NCBI GenBank assembly: GCA_002346545.1
Contig: DEAA01000013.1
Location: 262,843-322,583 of the forward strand
Length of the DNA: 59,741 nucleotides
Direction of reading: 5' to 3'
Origin: Acidobacteria bacterium UBA2994
GTDB taxonomy: Bacteria > Acidobacteriota > Vicinamibacteria > Vicinamibacterales > UBA8438
A program made the position numbers and the translations under genes. Each line of letters begins with the position of its first letter. The stretch's first letter is position 1. Below, one piece after another: positions 1 to 9,398 of this stretch. The notes under the pieces were generated by a model. The model saw only the letters and a program-made list of their open reading frames with translations, was not told the origin of the DNA and searched no databases.

Positions 1-1
1 C

Positions 2-463
2 CGCCACCACGGCTGGTCCAACCCGCTCTACGTGTTCGACACTTTCGAAGGCCACGCCGTTGTCGACCCGACGGTCGACGGCAAACACAAGGTCGGAAAA
101 CAGTTCAAGGCGACGTCGCTCGAGAAGGTCGAGCGCTATCTCCGTTATTACGACAACGTCCAGATCACCAAAGGCGACTTCTGTCAGACGGCCACAGTTC
201 TGGATGAGGTGGGGGACTTCTGGTCGGTCCACGTGGACGTGGACGTCTATCCGGTGACCCTGTTCGCACTTCGCTACTTCGCGAATCGGATGGTGCCGGG
301 CGGGATGATCGTGGTCGACGACTACGGCTTCAAGCGGACTCGCGGAGCGGAGAAGGCGGTCGAGGAGTTCGTTGGTTCCCGGGACGACTACGCTCGACTG
401 CACCTGCTGACCGGGCAGGCCGTGTTGATCAAGCTCGCTGCGGGTTCCTCCGACGCCGGCTGA
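2..463 (+). CDS. TylF/MycF-like SAM-dependent methyltransferase, 5' truncated
   Basis: The reading frame is open from base 2, so the start lies outside the window and 153 residues remain. An acidic strand ending in a VFDTFEG segment, then a VHVDVDVY segment and a VVDDYG segment, match the conserved blocks of the TylF/macrocin O-methyltransferase family (class I Rossmann fold, metal-dependent in characterised members). The DVDVY and VVDDYG acidic residues are those expected to bind metal and substrate. The methyl acceptor cannot be told from the sequence. The next gene lies 24 bp away on the opposite strand, so this gene ends a separate convergent unit. Confidence 0.75.
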   Translation, partial: RHHGWSNPLYVFDTFEGHAVVDPTVDGKHKVGKQFKATSLEKVERYLRYYDNVQITKGDFCQTATVLDEVGDFWSVHVDVDVYPVTLFALRYFANRMVPGGMIVVDDYGFKRTRGAEKAVEEFVGSRDDYARLHLLTGQAVLIKLAAGSSDAG

Positions 464-487
464 CCCTCCTGTGGGCGTCGGCGGATC

Positions 488-2716
488 CTACAGGCTGTCG
501 ATGATGGCGTTGAGCGTGGCGCTCGGTCGCATCGCCTGCTCCGCCCGCTCGGGATCCGGACGGAAGTAGCCACCGAGGTCCACCGGTACCCCTTGGACGG
601 CCAGCAGCTCGGCCGCGATGGCGTCCTCGGCCTCGGCCAGCTGGGCGGCCACCGGGCCGAACCGTACCTTCAGCTCGGCGTCATCGTCCTGCGCCGCTAG
701 CGCCTGCGCCCAGTACAGTGCCAGGTAGAACGTGCTGCCGCGATTGTCGATCTCGTTCACCTTCCGCGACGGCGTGCGGCCCTTAGCCAGGTACTGGCCG
801 ATCGCCTCGTCGAGGGTCTTGGCGAGCAACGTCGCCTTCGGCTTGTCGGCCTGCTGGGCTGCGAGCTCGAGCGATGGGACGAGCGCACAGTACTCGCCGA
901 GTGAATCCCACCGCAGGTGCCCCTCCTTGAGCATCTGTTGCACGTGCTTCGGCGCCGAGCCACCGGCGCCGGTCTCGAAGAGCCCCCCGCCATTGAGGAG
1001 CGGTACGATCGAGAGCATCCGGGCGCTGGTGCCGAGCTCGAGAATCGGGAACAGATCTGTCAGGTAGTCCCGGAGGACGTTGCCAGTGGCGGCGATAGTG
1101 CTCTCACCCTTGCGTATCCGCTTCAGCGAGAACCGCATGGCATCGACTGGGGCCATGATGTGGATCGCGAGGTCGCTGGTGTCGTGGTCCGGGAGGTACG
1201 CCTCGAGCTTCTTGATGATCTCGGCGTCGTGGGCACGGTCGGCGTTCAGCCAGAAGACCACCGGCTGCCCCGAGGCGCGCGCGCGGGTCACGGCAAGTTT
1301 GACCCAGTCGCGGATCGGCTCGTCCTTGGTCTGGCACATCCGGAAGATGTCACCGGCGCCCACAGCCTGTTCGAGCACCGTCGCCCCGCTGCCGTCGACC
1401 ACCCGGATCACGCCGTCGCCGGGCGCCATGAACGTCTTGTCGTGCGAGCCGTACTCCTGCGCCTTGCGCGCCATCAGGCCCACGTTCGACACGCTGCCCA
1501 TGGTGGCGGGGTCGAGCTGCCCATGCTGCTGACAGTCCTCGATGATCGCCTGGTACATCGTGGCGTAGCTGCGGTCCGGGATCATGGCGACCGTGTCCTG
1601 CAGCGCGTCACCGCTGTTCCACATCCGGCCCCCGTCCCGCACGACGTTCGGCATCGAGGCGTCGATGATCACGTCGTTCGGCACGTGCAGGTTGGTGATG
1701 CCCCTCCGCGAGTCGACCATGGCGAGCGGCGGACGCTCGTTGTAGACCGCGGTGATGTCGGCTTCGATCGCGCGCCGCTGCTCGTCGGGCAGGCGGTCGA
1801 GCTTGTCGAGCACGCCGGCCAATCCGTGATTAACGTTCGCGCCCACCGAGGCCAGGGGGGCAGCGTGCTTTTCGAGTGCAGACTGGAAATAGACTGAGAC
1901 GCAGTGCCCGAACATGACCGGATCGGACACCTTCATCATCGTGGCCTTAAGGTGGAGCGATAGCAGCGCGCCGTCCCGGTTGGCTTCGTCTATGGTGCGA
2001 GCGAAGAACGCCCTGAGCGCGGTGACGTTCATCGCCGCGGCGTCGACTACCTCGCCCGCCTCGATCGCGACGCGCTCCTTGAGTACTGTGGAGTCGCCGT
2101 CGCCGGCCACAAACTGAATCTGGACGTCGCCGGCCGCGGTCATAGTGGCTGACCGCTCGCTGCCGAAGAAGTCGTTGTCGTCCATATGGGCCACGCGGGT
2201 CTTGGACCCGGACTCCGGCCAGTTCTTCATCATCCTGTGCGGGTGCTGCTGGGCGTGCCGCTTGACCGCACCGGCTGCACGGCGGTCCGAGTTGCCCTCA
2301 CGCAGGACCGGGTTCACGGCCGAGCCCAGCACCTTGGCGAACCGAGCCTGTAGCGCCTGCTCCTCGTCGGACCGTGGTTCTTCCGGGTAGTTGGGAATGT
2401 CGTAGCCCTGGCCCTGGAGCTCGGCAATCGCGTCCTGCAGCTGCGGGACCGACGCGCTGATGTTCGGCAGCTTCACGATGTTGGCGGCTGGCGTCTTGGC
2501 CAGCTCGCCCAGCCAGCTCAATTCGTCCGGAATTTGCTGGTCGTCACTAAGACGCTCTGGGAACGCGGCGATGATCCGGCCGGCCAGCGAGATGTCGCGG
2601 GTTTCGACTTCGACACCGGTGCCCTTGGTGAAGGCATGAACGATCGGGAGCAGCGAATAGGTCGCGAGGGCAGGGGCCTCGTCAATCTTGGTCCAGACGA
2701 TATTGGCAGCAGACAT
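488..2716 (-). CDS. icd: NADP-dependent isocitrate dehydrogenase, monomeric type
   Basis: The 742-residue product converts isocitrate and NADP+ to 2-oxoglutarate, CO2 and NADPH in the cytoplasm (TCA cycle). The length and the whole sequence fit the monomeric IDH family (about 740 residues). Diagnostic segments include the N-terminal [19 protein letters not shown] stretch and the central [24 protein letters not shown] and [20 protein letters not shown] blocks. A longer frame runs upstream to 2884, but the ATG at 2716 has an AAGGAC Shine-Dalgarno sequence at proper spacing and begins exactly where family members begin. It is divergent from the cyclase gene at 2812 across a 95-bp spacer. A different, beta-decarboxylating dehydrogenase sits at 15699. 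Confidence 0.95.
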   Translation of the reverse strand: MSAANIVWTKIDEAPALATYSLLPIVHAFTKGTGVEVETRDISLAGRIIAAFPERLSDDQQIPDELSWLGELAKTPAANIVKLPNISASVPQLQDAIAELQGQGYDIPNYPEEPRSDEEQALQARFAKVLGSAVNPVLREGNSDRRAAGAVKRHAQQHPHRMMKNWPESGSKTRVAHMDDNDFFGSERSATMTAAGDVQIQFVAGDGDSTVLKERVAIEAGEVVDAAAMNVTALRAFFARTIDEANRDGALLSLHLKATMMKVSDPVMFGHCVSVYFQSALEKHAAPLASVGANVNHGLAGVLDKLDRLPDEQRRAIEADITAVYNERPPLAMVDSRRGITNLHVPNDVIIDASMPNVVRDGGRMWNSGDALQDTVAMIPDRSYATMYQAIIEDCQQHGQLDPATMGSVSNVGLMARKAQEYGSHDKTFMAPGDGVIRVVDGSGATVLEQAVGAGDIFRMCQTKDEPIRDWVKLAVTRARASGQPVVFWLNADRAHDAEIIKKLEAYLPDHDTSDLAIHIMAPVDAMRFSLKRIRKGESTIAATGNVLRDYLTDLFPILELGTSARMLSIVPLLNGGGLFETGAGGSAPKHVQQMLKEGHLRWDSLGEYCALVPSLELAAQQADKPKATLLAKTLDEAIGQYLAKGRTPSRKVNEIDNRGSTFYLALYWAQALAAQDDDAELKVRFGPVAAQLAEAEDAIAAELLAVQGVPVDLGGYFRPDPERAEQAMRPSATLNAIIDSL

Positions 2717-2811
2717 GCAAGTCCTTCTATAGAGAGACGCCTCACAGAGCAGACAGAACCTGCTATCGTACCGCACTCGAGAGCGAGACGCGACCGGGTG
2801 GGGAGGCGATG

Positions 2812-3900
2812 ATGCGCGTATATGGGCGGAGACGGGCTGGCGTGGCGGCGGGACTCGTGGTCGGGATTGCGGCCACGGTGGCATGTGGAGGCTCTGCTCC
2901 GGTGTCAGGGGCGCCGGCCGCGGCCGCCACGGCCCAGGCGGGACCCGACTATGTACCGCCCGAGGTCACCCCGCCCTCGCGTGACCTTACCCAGGCGGAT
3001 TTCGATCAGATGATGGCGGACCTCTCCAACTGGGGTCGGTGGGGTGACGACGACGAGCTGGGTGCGGCCAACCTCATCACGCCGGCCAAGCGGCTCGAGG
3101 CGGTGTCACTGGTCACCGAGGGGATCACGGTCTCGCTTGAACATCCGCTGATCACCGAGGAGGCGCCCGATGTACCGTTCCCGTTCCAGCGCCGGATGCT
3201 TGGTGTGCCTGACCCCGACGCCGAGCCGTCCGACTACGGATCGGTGAGCGACAACTACACCATCAGCTATCACGGCTACTCGCATAGCCATATCGACGCG
3301 CTCTGCCACATCTTCTACAAGGGGCAGATGTACAACGGTGTTTCACAGAACGCGGTTACGGAAGACGGGTGTCCGAACGCGTCTATCATCAACCTCCATG
3401 GCGGCATTGTGACCCGCGGAGTGCTGATGGACATCCCACGCTTGAAGGGCGTGGACTATCTCGAGCCGGGGACCCCCATCTACCAGGAGGATCTGGAAGC
3501 GTTTGAGGAGATGGCGGGCGTGACGGTCCGGCCGGGCGATGCGGTCTTCATCCGTACGGGACGGTGGGCGCGTCGGGCCGAGCTCGGGCCGTGGGCGGTG
3601 TCGCAAGAGGCCGCAGGGCTGCACACGTCGACGATGCCGTGGGTGAGGGCCCGAGACATCGCCTTCCTGGGCAGCGACACAGCGCTGGACGTGGTGCCAT
3701 CACAGATCGAGGGGGTTCGCCTCCCGGTGCACCAGGTGACGATCGTGGCGCTCGGTGTCGACCTGTTCGACAATCAGGATCTCGAAGCGCTGGCCGAGAC
3801 CGCCGCGCGACTCAACCGGTGGGAGTTCATGCTGGTGGCTGGGCCACTCGCCGTTGAAACCGGCACCGGTTCTCCGGTGAACGCGATCGCGATCTTCTAG
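2812..3900 (+). CDS. Exported cyclase-family (kynurenine formamidase-like) lipoprotein
   Basis: The product (362 residues) belongs to the cyclase family PF04199, metal-dependent hydrolases related to bacterial kynurenine formamidase. The metal site is visible as [13 protein letters not shown] around residue 155. The N-terminus has basic residues, a hydrophobic run and a TVAC lipobox-like cysteine, so it is probably a lipoprotein. ATG codons occur at 2809 and 2812. The second is better spaced from the GGGAGG Shine-Dalgarno sequence at 2801. A paralogue lies at 31414-32409, with the same SNWGRWG(D/P)[12 protein letters not shown] block. The substrate is unknown. It heads the compact operon running to 9363. 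Confidence 0.85.
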   Translation: MRVYGRRRAGVAAGLVVGIAATVACGGSAPVSGAPAAAATAQAGPDYVPPEVTPPSRDLTQADFDQMMADLSNWGRWGDDDELGAANLITPAKRLEAVSLVTEGITVSLEHPLITEEAPDVPFPFQRRMLGVPDPDAEPSDYGSVSDNYTISYHGYSHSHIDALCHIFYKGQMYNGVSQNAVTEDGCPNASIINLHGGIVTRGVLMDIPRLKGVDYLEPGTPIYQEDLEAFEEMAGVTVRPGDAVFIRTGRWARRAELGPWAVSQEAAGLHTSTMPWVRARDIAFLGSDTALDVVPSQIEGVRLPVHQVTIVALGVDLFDNQDLEALAETAARLNRWEFMLVAGPLAVETGTGSPVNAIAIF

Positions 3901-3904
3901 TGCC

Positions 3905-4771
3905 ATGCCGGGAAGTTCGAGCCGTCTCGCGGGCGGCGTGACGTTGGCGATCTTGCTACTCGGGAGCGCGGGCGCCGCAGCGCAGCAGATCCCGTTCTCG
4001 CAGCGACCGTTCAGCGAGACGACGATCCGGCCGAATGGCCAGCCAGTGATTCCGATCTACGACGGCTGGTACGCCAACGCCGACGGCACCTTCACCATCT
4101 GCTTCGGCTACTTCAACCTCAATACGGAGCAGGCCTTCGACGTGCCGCTCGGTCCGGCAAACCGGATCGAGCCCGCGGAGTACGACGGGGCGCAGCCGAC
4201 ACGTTTCGACCCGGTGCCCGATCCGACGTTGACGAACAAGTACCGTCATCACTGGTGCGTGTTCACAGTCCAGGTTCCGGCCGACTTTGGCGACCGGCGG
4301 GTGGTGTGGGTGCTGAGTACGCAGGGCGAAGACCTCTCGGTGCCCGGACATCTGCTGCCAGCCTACGTGCTTGAAGAGCGTACGTCGCCAGGGCGGGGGG
4401 CCGAGGCGCCCCGTATTCGTCTGGCCGAAGCCGAACCGCAGGCCTATGGACGCAACGGGCTGACGGCTGCGCGGACCGTAGCGGTCGATGAGCCGCTCGA
4501 GCTGGCAGTCTGGGTAGAACATCCCGAGCCCGGTACATGGCTCGGCTGGACGAAGCATCAGGGCGATGGTGACGTGTCGTTCACGGCCACCGAGGTGATC
4601 GTGGCGGACTCGATCGGACGGGGTATAACCACCGCACGGTTCGCGGCTCCCGGGAACTACCTGCTGCGGGTGCAGGCGATCAACGATCCTGGGCCACGAA
4701 ATCCCACCTACGGGTTCGAATTCCATTGCTGCTGGACGAACGCCTATGTCAGGGTTAGCGTCACTCCGTAG
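3905..4771 (+). CDS. Secreted protein of unknown function
   Basis: The 288-residue product starts with a clear signal peptide (hydrophobic run, then GAAAQQ at the cleavage site). I do not recognise a catalytic motif. The mature part looks like beta-sandwich material. It opens with an IYDGWYANADGTFTICFGY stretch, has a central acidic region and ends with a Cys-Cys pair in EFHCCWTN. The start follows the previous stop by only 4 bp with no strong Shine-Dalgarno sequence, suggesting translational coupling. Its fixed place before a cytochrome c/monooxygenase-like gene suggests a role in the same exported redox system, but this is inference. Confidence 0.8.
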   Translation: MPGSSSRLAGGVTLAILLLGSAGAAAQQIPFSQRPFSETTIRPNGQPVIPIYDGWYANADGTFTICFGYFNLNTEQAFDVPLGPANRIEPAEYDGAQPTRFDPVPDPTLTNKYRHHWCVFTVQVPADFGDRRVVWVLSTQGEDLSVPGHLLPAYVLEERTSPGRGAEAPRIRLAEAEPQAYGRNGLTAARTVAVDEPLELAVWVEHPEPGTWLGWTKHQGDGDVSFTATEVIVADSIGRGITTARFAAPGNYLLRVQAINDPGPRNPTYGFEFHCCWTNAYVRVSVTP

Positions 4772-4802
4772 GCATTGGCGTCGGCTGGGTCGGGTATTCA
4801 TC

Positions 4803-6137
4803 ATGAGGATGTTGACAGTTGCGGCGGGAGTGGCACTGGTGCTGCAGGCGGCGAACACAGGGGCGCAGACCGCGGCGGTGGCGCCGACGCCGACCTACAC
4901 CGAGCATGTCGCGCCCATCCTGCAGCAGCGGTGTGGGGGATGCCATCGTCCGGACGGGATCGGGCCGATGGCGTTACATACCTACCAGGACGCCCGTCGA
5001 CATGCCTTCATCATTAAGAGCCGCGTCGAGCAGCGGGTCATGCCACCCTGGCATCTCGACCGGACGGTCGGGATTCAGGAGTACAAGAACGACATTTCGC
5101 TGACCGACGACCAGATCGCCACCATTACTCGATGGGTCGACGCCGGCGCGCCCGAGGGCGATCCGGCGCTCGCGCCCGCGCCGGTCGAGTGGTCGGTCGG
5201 TGGCGAATGGACGCTCGCCGAGCAACTGGGGCGTCCGCCCGATTTCGTCGTCCGTTCGGCGCCCTACACGGTCAAACCGAATGCGCAGGATCAGTGGTGG
5301 ACGCCGAGTCTGCCGTTCGAAGGGCTGGATGGGCCACGCTGGGTCAGGGCCTCCGAGTTCAAACCCGCTTATCCCCAAGGCACGAAGGTGGTGCACCACG
5401 GACACGCCCAGTTGGTGCAAGAGCTGCCGGATGGCAGCCGGCGTCTCCGGGCGCTGGGACGCTACGGCGTGGGCAAGCCGGGCGATATTTTCCCCGACGA
5501 TGTGGGGATGAAGATCGAGCCGGGCGGCACCGTCAGTTGGAACTTGCACTACTACCCGATTGACGTCGAGGTGCCTAACGACGTCGTCGAGGTGGGCCTG
5601 TGGTTCTATCCGAAGGGTGACGAGCCGCAGCTTGAGACCCAGGGTGAGGTGCGGTTCACCGTCGACCAGGGTGGGAACATGCCCTGGGCCGGCGACATCG
5701 TGATTCCACCCCATTCGTTAAAGGCGCAGCAGGGTATCCACGTGCTCGACCGTGCTGCGCTGGTGCACAGTTTCCGCCCGCACATGCACATGCGAGGCAA
5801 GGAACAGTCGGTCGAGGCGATCTATCCGGATGGTCGTCGCGAGATGTTGGCCAAGGTGGACCGCTACAGCCACATCTGGCAGATCTCGTATCTCTTTGCG
5901 GACCATGTGAAGCCGTTACTTCCGGTCGGTACGACGCTGCTGTTCACGTCGTTGTGGGACAACACCGCTGCCAATCCGTTGAACCCGGATCCGGATCAGT
6001 GGGTGGTCTTCGGCCAGCGCGGCGTTGACGAGATGTCCCATGTCTGGCTCGGGATGACCTACCTGACCGAGGAGCAGTACGACGAGCAGGTGTTTGCACG
6101 CGGGCGTCCAGAGCGCACCGAGGGTGGTGGAGAGTAG
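4803..6137 (+). CDS. Exported c-type cytochrome fused to a copper-monooxygenase-like (PHM-type) domain
   Basis: The 444-residue product has a signal peptide and a single heme c motif, Cys-Gly-Gly-Cys-His at residues 44-48, in a small cytochrome domain that ends with the WVDAGAPEGD stretch typical of these modules. The C-terminal half resembles the type II copper, ascorbate-dependent monooxygenase fold, including an H-x-H-x-H segment (PHMHMRG) around residue 325. An in-frame ATG exists at 4746 inside the preceding gene. The ATG at 4803 gives a normal signal peptide and is preferred. It lies in an operon with cytochrome b561 and a molybdoenzyme, so it could carry electrons in the periplasm. Retention of copper chemistry is not certain. 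Confidence 0.85.
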   Translation: MRMLTVAAGVALVLQAANTGAQTAAVAPTPTYTEHVAPILQQRCGGCHRPDGIGPMALHTYQDARRHAFIIKSRVEQRVMPPWHLDRTVGIQEYKNDISLTDDQIATITRWVDAGAPEGDPALAPAPVEWSVGGEWTLAEQLGRPPDFVVRSAPYTVKPNAQDQWWTPSLPFEGLDGPRWVRASEFKPAYPQGTKVVHHGHAQLVQELPDGSRRLRALGRYGVGKPGDIFPDDVGMKIEPGGTVSWNLHYYPIDVEVPNDVVEVGLWFYPKGDEPQLETQGEVRFTVDQGGNMPWAGDIVIPPHSLKAQQGIHVLDRAALVHSFRPHMHMRGKEQSVEAIYPDGRREMLAKVDRYSHIWQISYLFADHVKPLLPVGTTLLFTSLWDNTAANPLNPDPDQWVVFGQRGVDEMSHVWLGMTYLTEEQYDEQVFARGRPERTEGGGE

Positions 6138-6879
6138 CGCCACGGCGTCGACGACAGCCGAGCCGGCCCCGCCCCGGACCCGGCGCTGGGTAGCCCTCCA
6201 CGGTTACAACGTCCGGATCTGTCACTGGATTAACGTCATCGCCGGCGGCTACCTGCTACTGAGCGGCATCCACATCTTCCTCGACTTTCCAGAGCTTTAC
6301 TGGGGCCACACCGGCTACCAGGGCTATCCGGCCATCTTCCGTCTGTCGGATTGGGGGCTGTCCTGGGACGAGGCGGGTGAATTGGGTAACCGGATGTGGG
6401 GACGGAACTACCATTTCACCTTTGCCTGGGTCTTTTTGATCAACGGGGTGATCTACGCCGTTTGGAGTGCCTGGACCGGCCATTTTCGGGCGCGGCTCTG
6501 GCCTGCGCGTGAAGACCTGCGCGCCTCGGCGCTCTCGGGCGAGCTGCGGGAGCATCTCCGCTGGTCGTCACCGGCCCGCACCGCAGCCACCCGCTACGGG
6601 ACGCTGCAGAAGTTGTCCTACAGCTTCATGGTGTTCGTATTCGTGCCGCTCATGCTATTGACCGGTCTGGCCCAGGCGCCGGCCTTTGCCGCAGCGTGGC
6701 CGTGGCTGCTCGATCTCTTTGGCGGGCGACAGACGGCGCGGACGCTGCACACGATCGGTACGGTTGTCTTTGTGCTGTTTGTCGTCGTGCACGTGCTGGA
6801 GGTGCTGTTGTCCGGCGCCGTGAACCGGATACGGGCCATGGTGACTGGACGCTTTCGTCTTCCGGAGGAAGCCCAATGA
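6124..6879 (+). CDS. Cytochrome b561-family membrane subunit
   Basis: This integral membrane protein has about four or five hydrophobic helices and histidines placed as in di-heme cytochrome b561 / formate-dehydrogenase gamma-type subunits (ICHWIN, GIHIF, NYHFTF, TLHTIG, VVHVLE). It would move electrons between the quinone pool and a periplasmic partner. The start is uncertain. The frame opens at a TTG (6094), with GTG codons at 6124 and 6127. All overlap the end of the preceding cytochrome gene, implying coupling. Its stop overlaps the ATG of the molybdoenzyme gene (ATGA), so the pair is organised like MsrPQ (YedYZ). Confidence 0.85.
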   Translation: MVESSATASTTAEPAPPRTRRWVALHGYNVRICHWINVIAGGYLLLSGIHIFLDFPELYWGHTGYQGYPAIFRLSDWGLSWDEAGELGNRMWGRNYHFTFAWVFLINGVIYAVWSAWTGHFRARLWPAREDLRASALSGELREHLRWSSPARTAATRYGTLQKLSYSFMVFVFVPLMLLTGLAQAPAFAAAWPWLLDLFGGRQTARTLHTIGTVVFVLFVVVHVLEVLLSGAVNRIRAMVTGRFRLPEEAQ

Positions 6880-7634
6880 GTGAGAGACGCGCAGGCATCA
6901 CCCGTCGTCGCATGTTGGTCAGTGTGCCGGCTCTTGGTGGCTTGCTGGTGACCGGGTGTTCCGACACCTTCCGCCCCCCGGTGGTGCGCAGCGGGCTCAT
7001 CGGCGCCGCCGACGTCCTCACCATGAGCACTAGTCGCTGGCTGCAGGCGGATCAGCCGCTGGCGCGCGAGTACGGCCGGGAGCACATCGCCCCGGAGTTT
7101 CCGACCTGGGGACAGACTAATCCCGACGACGAGCGCTATCAGCAGCACGTCAGCGAGCAGTTCCGCCACTGGGCGCTACCGGTCGGTGGGCTGGTCGAGC
7201 AGCCACGTTCCTTCTCGCTTGCTGACATCAAGGCGCTGCCGGTACGGACACAGATCACGGCCCATGTGTGTGAACAGGGCTGGTCGGCGATCGCCGAGTG
7301 GGTCGGAGCGCCGCTCTCGCTGCTTCTTGAGGCGGCCGGCGGTGTTAAGCCGGAAGCCCGGTACGTGGTCTTCCATGCCGTCGACGGTTGGTACGAGAGC
7401 ATCGACATGTTCGAGGTGGTGCATCCCCAGACCATCCTGGCTTACGGGCTCAACGGCGAGGAGCTTCCGGTCGGGAACGGCGCTCCGCTCCGGCTGCGGG
7501 TAGAACGCCAGTGCGGCTACAAGAACATCAAGTTCATCCAGTCGATCGAGGTGGTCGACTCGCTGGCCGGCATTCGCCGCGGTACCGGCGGGCTCAGCTC
7601 CGACTTTGGCTTCCACTGGTTCGGTGGCGTATGA
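6876..7634 (+). CDS. Molybdopterin-dependent oxidoreductase, Tat-exported (MsrP/sulfite-oxidase-like)
   Basis: The 252-residue product carries a twin-arginine signal (TRRRMLV) followed by a hydrophobic run and an LVTGC lipobox, so it is probably a Tat-exported lipoprotein. The mature part is an Oxidored_molyb domain (PF00174). The expected molybdenum-ligand cysteine is in VCEQGWSAIAEWVG, close to the C-x-E-x-W segment of MsrP. It ends with the GYKNIKFIQSIE stretch typical of the family. The ATG at 6876 overlaps the cytochrome b561 stop and has a GGAGG Shine-Dalgarno sequence. The earlier in-frame start would read through the b561 gene. The substrate (methionine sulfoxide, sulfite or other) is unknown. 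Confidence 0.88.
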   Translation: MSERRAGITRRRMLVSVPALGGLLVTGCSDTFRPPVVRSGLIGAADVLTMSTSRWLQADQPLAREYGREHIAPEFPTWGQTNPDDERYQQHVSEQFRHWALPVGGLVEQPRSFSLADIKALPVRTQITAHVCEQGWSAIAEWVGAPLSLLLEAAGGVKPEARYVVFHAVDGWYESIDMFEVVHPQTILAYGLNGEELPVGNGAPLRLRVERQCGYKNIKFIQSIEVVDSLAGIRRGTGGLSSDFGFHWFGGV

Positions 7635-8515
7635 GGAGTTGCAGACTTGCCGTTGTGTCGGTGGTGCTTCTCTCGGCGTCGACCGCTGCGGCGCAGGCTG
7701 AGGGGACGATTCAGACGGCGGTCGCGTTGCAGTGGTCGAACCCGGACGGGTACGAGCGTCTGAGCTATGGGAACCATCCGTTGCAGTTTGGCGACCTGCG
7801 GGTGCCGGCTGGCGAGGGACCGCATCCGGTGCTGGTGGTCGTACACGGCGGGTGCTGGCGGTCGGACATTCCGCTGGACTACATCGGCCGGTTCTCCGAG
7901 GCGCTGACGGCCGAAGGGGTCGCTACCTGGACCATTGAGTATCGGCGAGTCGGTGACGAGGGCGGGGGCTGGCCGGGGACGTTTAACGATGTTGGCGCGG
8001 CGGTCGATCATCTTCGAGTCCTCGCGGATGTGCACCGGTTGGATCTGGCGCGGGTCGTCGTGGCGGGACACTCGGCTGGTGGCCATCTGGCTCTCTGGCT
8101 CGGCGAGCGGCATCGGCTGGACGACGTCTCCCTCGCGGGCCGGGATCCGCTAAAGGTCGCTGGCGCGGTCTCTCTCGCCGGTGTCGACGACCTCCGGCGA
8201 GCGCTCGCTGACGGCGTGTGCGGCGATGTGGCGGCGCGGCTCGTCGGGGGCACGCCCGGCGAGCGTCCCGATCGCTACGCCCTGGTCTCGCCCGCCGAAC
8301 TGCTGCCGGCCACGGTGCCGCAACACCTGGTGAATGGCAGCCTCGATACCATCGTGCCCGACACGTTCGGCCGTGCCTATGCGGATAGAGCCTCGAGTGT
8401 TGGCACACCGGCCGGCTTGACCCTGCTTCCTGATGCGGGGCACTTTGAAGTGGTCGCTCCCGACGCGGACGAATGGGCGACGGTGCGGGACATCGTGCTT
8501 AGACTGCTGCCGTGA
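7631..8515 (+). CDS. Exported alpha/beta hydrolase (esterase-like)
   Basis: The 294-residue product has a signal peptide and the alpha/beta-hydrolase fold. An HGGC oxyanion-hole motif is followed by the nucleophile elbow GHSAGG, a candidate acid in GSLDTIVPD and a C-terminal His in DAGHF. It resembles the BD-FAE/carboxylesterase group that removes acyl groups from small esters or polysaccharides. The ATG overlaps the stop of the molybdoenzyme gene (ATGA), and the stop overlaps the next hydrolase start, so it is translated from the same message. Specificity cannot be inferred. Confidence 0.85.
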   Translation: MRSCRLAVVSVVLLSASTAAAQAEGTIQTAVALQWSNPDGYERLSYGNHPLQFGDLRVPAGEGPHPVLVVVHGGCWRSDIPLDYIGRFSEALTAEGVATWTIEYRRVGDEGGGWPGTFNDVGAAVDHLRVLADVHRLDLARVVVAGHSAGGHLALWLGERHRLDDVSLAGRDPLKVAGAVSLAGVDDLRRALADGVCGDVAARLVGGTPGERPDRYALVSPAELLPATVPQHLVNGSLDTIVPDTFGRAYADRASSVGTPAGLTLLPDAGHFEVVAPDADEWATVRDIVLRLLP

Positions 8516-9363
8516 GCTGGCGGCCAGCCCTCGCGCTCATGGGCACCCTGGCCACTCTCGGGCTGTTCGTGGGAGCGATGCTCCTGCTGGTCTGGGTTTT
8601 TCAGCGATCGCTGATCTACTTCCCGTTCGATGAGGTGCCGCCACCCGATCGCCTCGGGTTGAGCGGAGTGGACCCGGTCTGTCTGTCGACCGCCGACGGT
8701 CTCACGTTGGGGGGATGGTTCTTTCCGCAGCCGGCGGGCGCCTCGACCTGGACCGTGGTGGTCTTCAACGGGAACGCTGGTAATCGGTCGCATCGTGTTG
8801 GCCTGGCCGAGGCGCTACGTGCTCGTGGCTACCAAGTTTTGCTGCTCGACTATCGCGGCTTCGGAGGGAACCCTGGGCGTCCGAGTGAGACGGCGCTGAT
8901 CGAGGATGCTCAGGCCGCGTTTGCCTTCCTGACTGACCGGGACGGCGTGGGGCCTGGCCGGCTCGTCTACTTTGGCGAGTCGCTCGGATCCGCGGTGGCC
9001 GTGCAGCTGGCGGCCTTACATCCGCCCGCGGCTATGGTGCTGCGGTCGCCGTTCACGTCGCTGGTGGATGTCGGTCGGGTGCACTATCCGTTTTTGCCCG
9101 TTGGATGGTTACTCGAGGACCGTTTCTCCTCTATCGACCTGGTGGGCGAGATGACGGTGCCGACGCTCGTTGTGGCCGGGGACCGCGATCGGGTCGTGCC
9201 TGCCAAGCAGAGCCGCCGGCTCTTCGAGCGCATCGCGGGATCGAAGAAATTGGTGCTGCTGACCGGACTAGACCACAACGACCCTGCCCTGACCGACGGC
9301 CCGCCGCTTATCAACGCGGTCGATGCCTTCCTGGCCACGTTTGGGGACGACGACCGTCGATAG
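8512..9363 (+). CDS. Membrane-anchored alpha/beta hydrolase, YtpA/BEM46-like
   Basis: The 283-residue product starts with one transmembrane helix, then an alpha/beta hydrolase of the serine aminopeptidase S33 / Bem46 type. The nucleophile lies in YFGESLGSAVAVQLA, the acid in VVAGDRDRVVP and the histidine in GLDHNDP. A VVFNGNAGNRSHR segment forms the expected oxyanion region. It starts with GTG at 8512 in a GTGA overlap with the previous hydrolase and closes the operon begun at 2812. Substrate unknown. Membrane lipid or acyl-ester hydrolysis is plausible for this subfamily. Confidence 0.85.
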   Translation: MSWRPALALMGTLATLGLFVGAMLLLVWVFQRSLIYFPFDEVPPPDRLGLSGVDPVCLSTADGLTLGGWFFPQPAGASTWTVVVFNGNAGNRSHRVGLAEALRARGYQVLLLDYRGFGGNPGRPSETALIEDAQAAFAFLTDRDGVGPGRLVYFGESLGSAVAVQLAALHPPAAMVLRSPFTSLVDVGRVHYPFLPVGWLLEDRFSSIDLVGEMTVPTLVVAGDRDRVVPAKQSRRLFERIAGSKKLVLLTGLDHNDPALTDGPPLINAVDAFLATFGDDDRR

Positions 9364-9398
9364 GTGTTGGTTTAGCCTGGTGATAGGCTCGGCCCATT

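Noticed and set aside
917..1897. Long plus-strand open frame opposite isocitrate dehydrogenase
   Set aside because: It is the complement of a well-conserved gene in GC-rich DNA. The translation is rich in Arg, His and Val with no domain.
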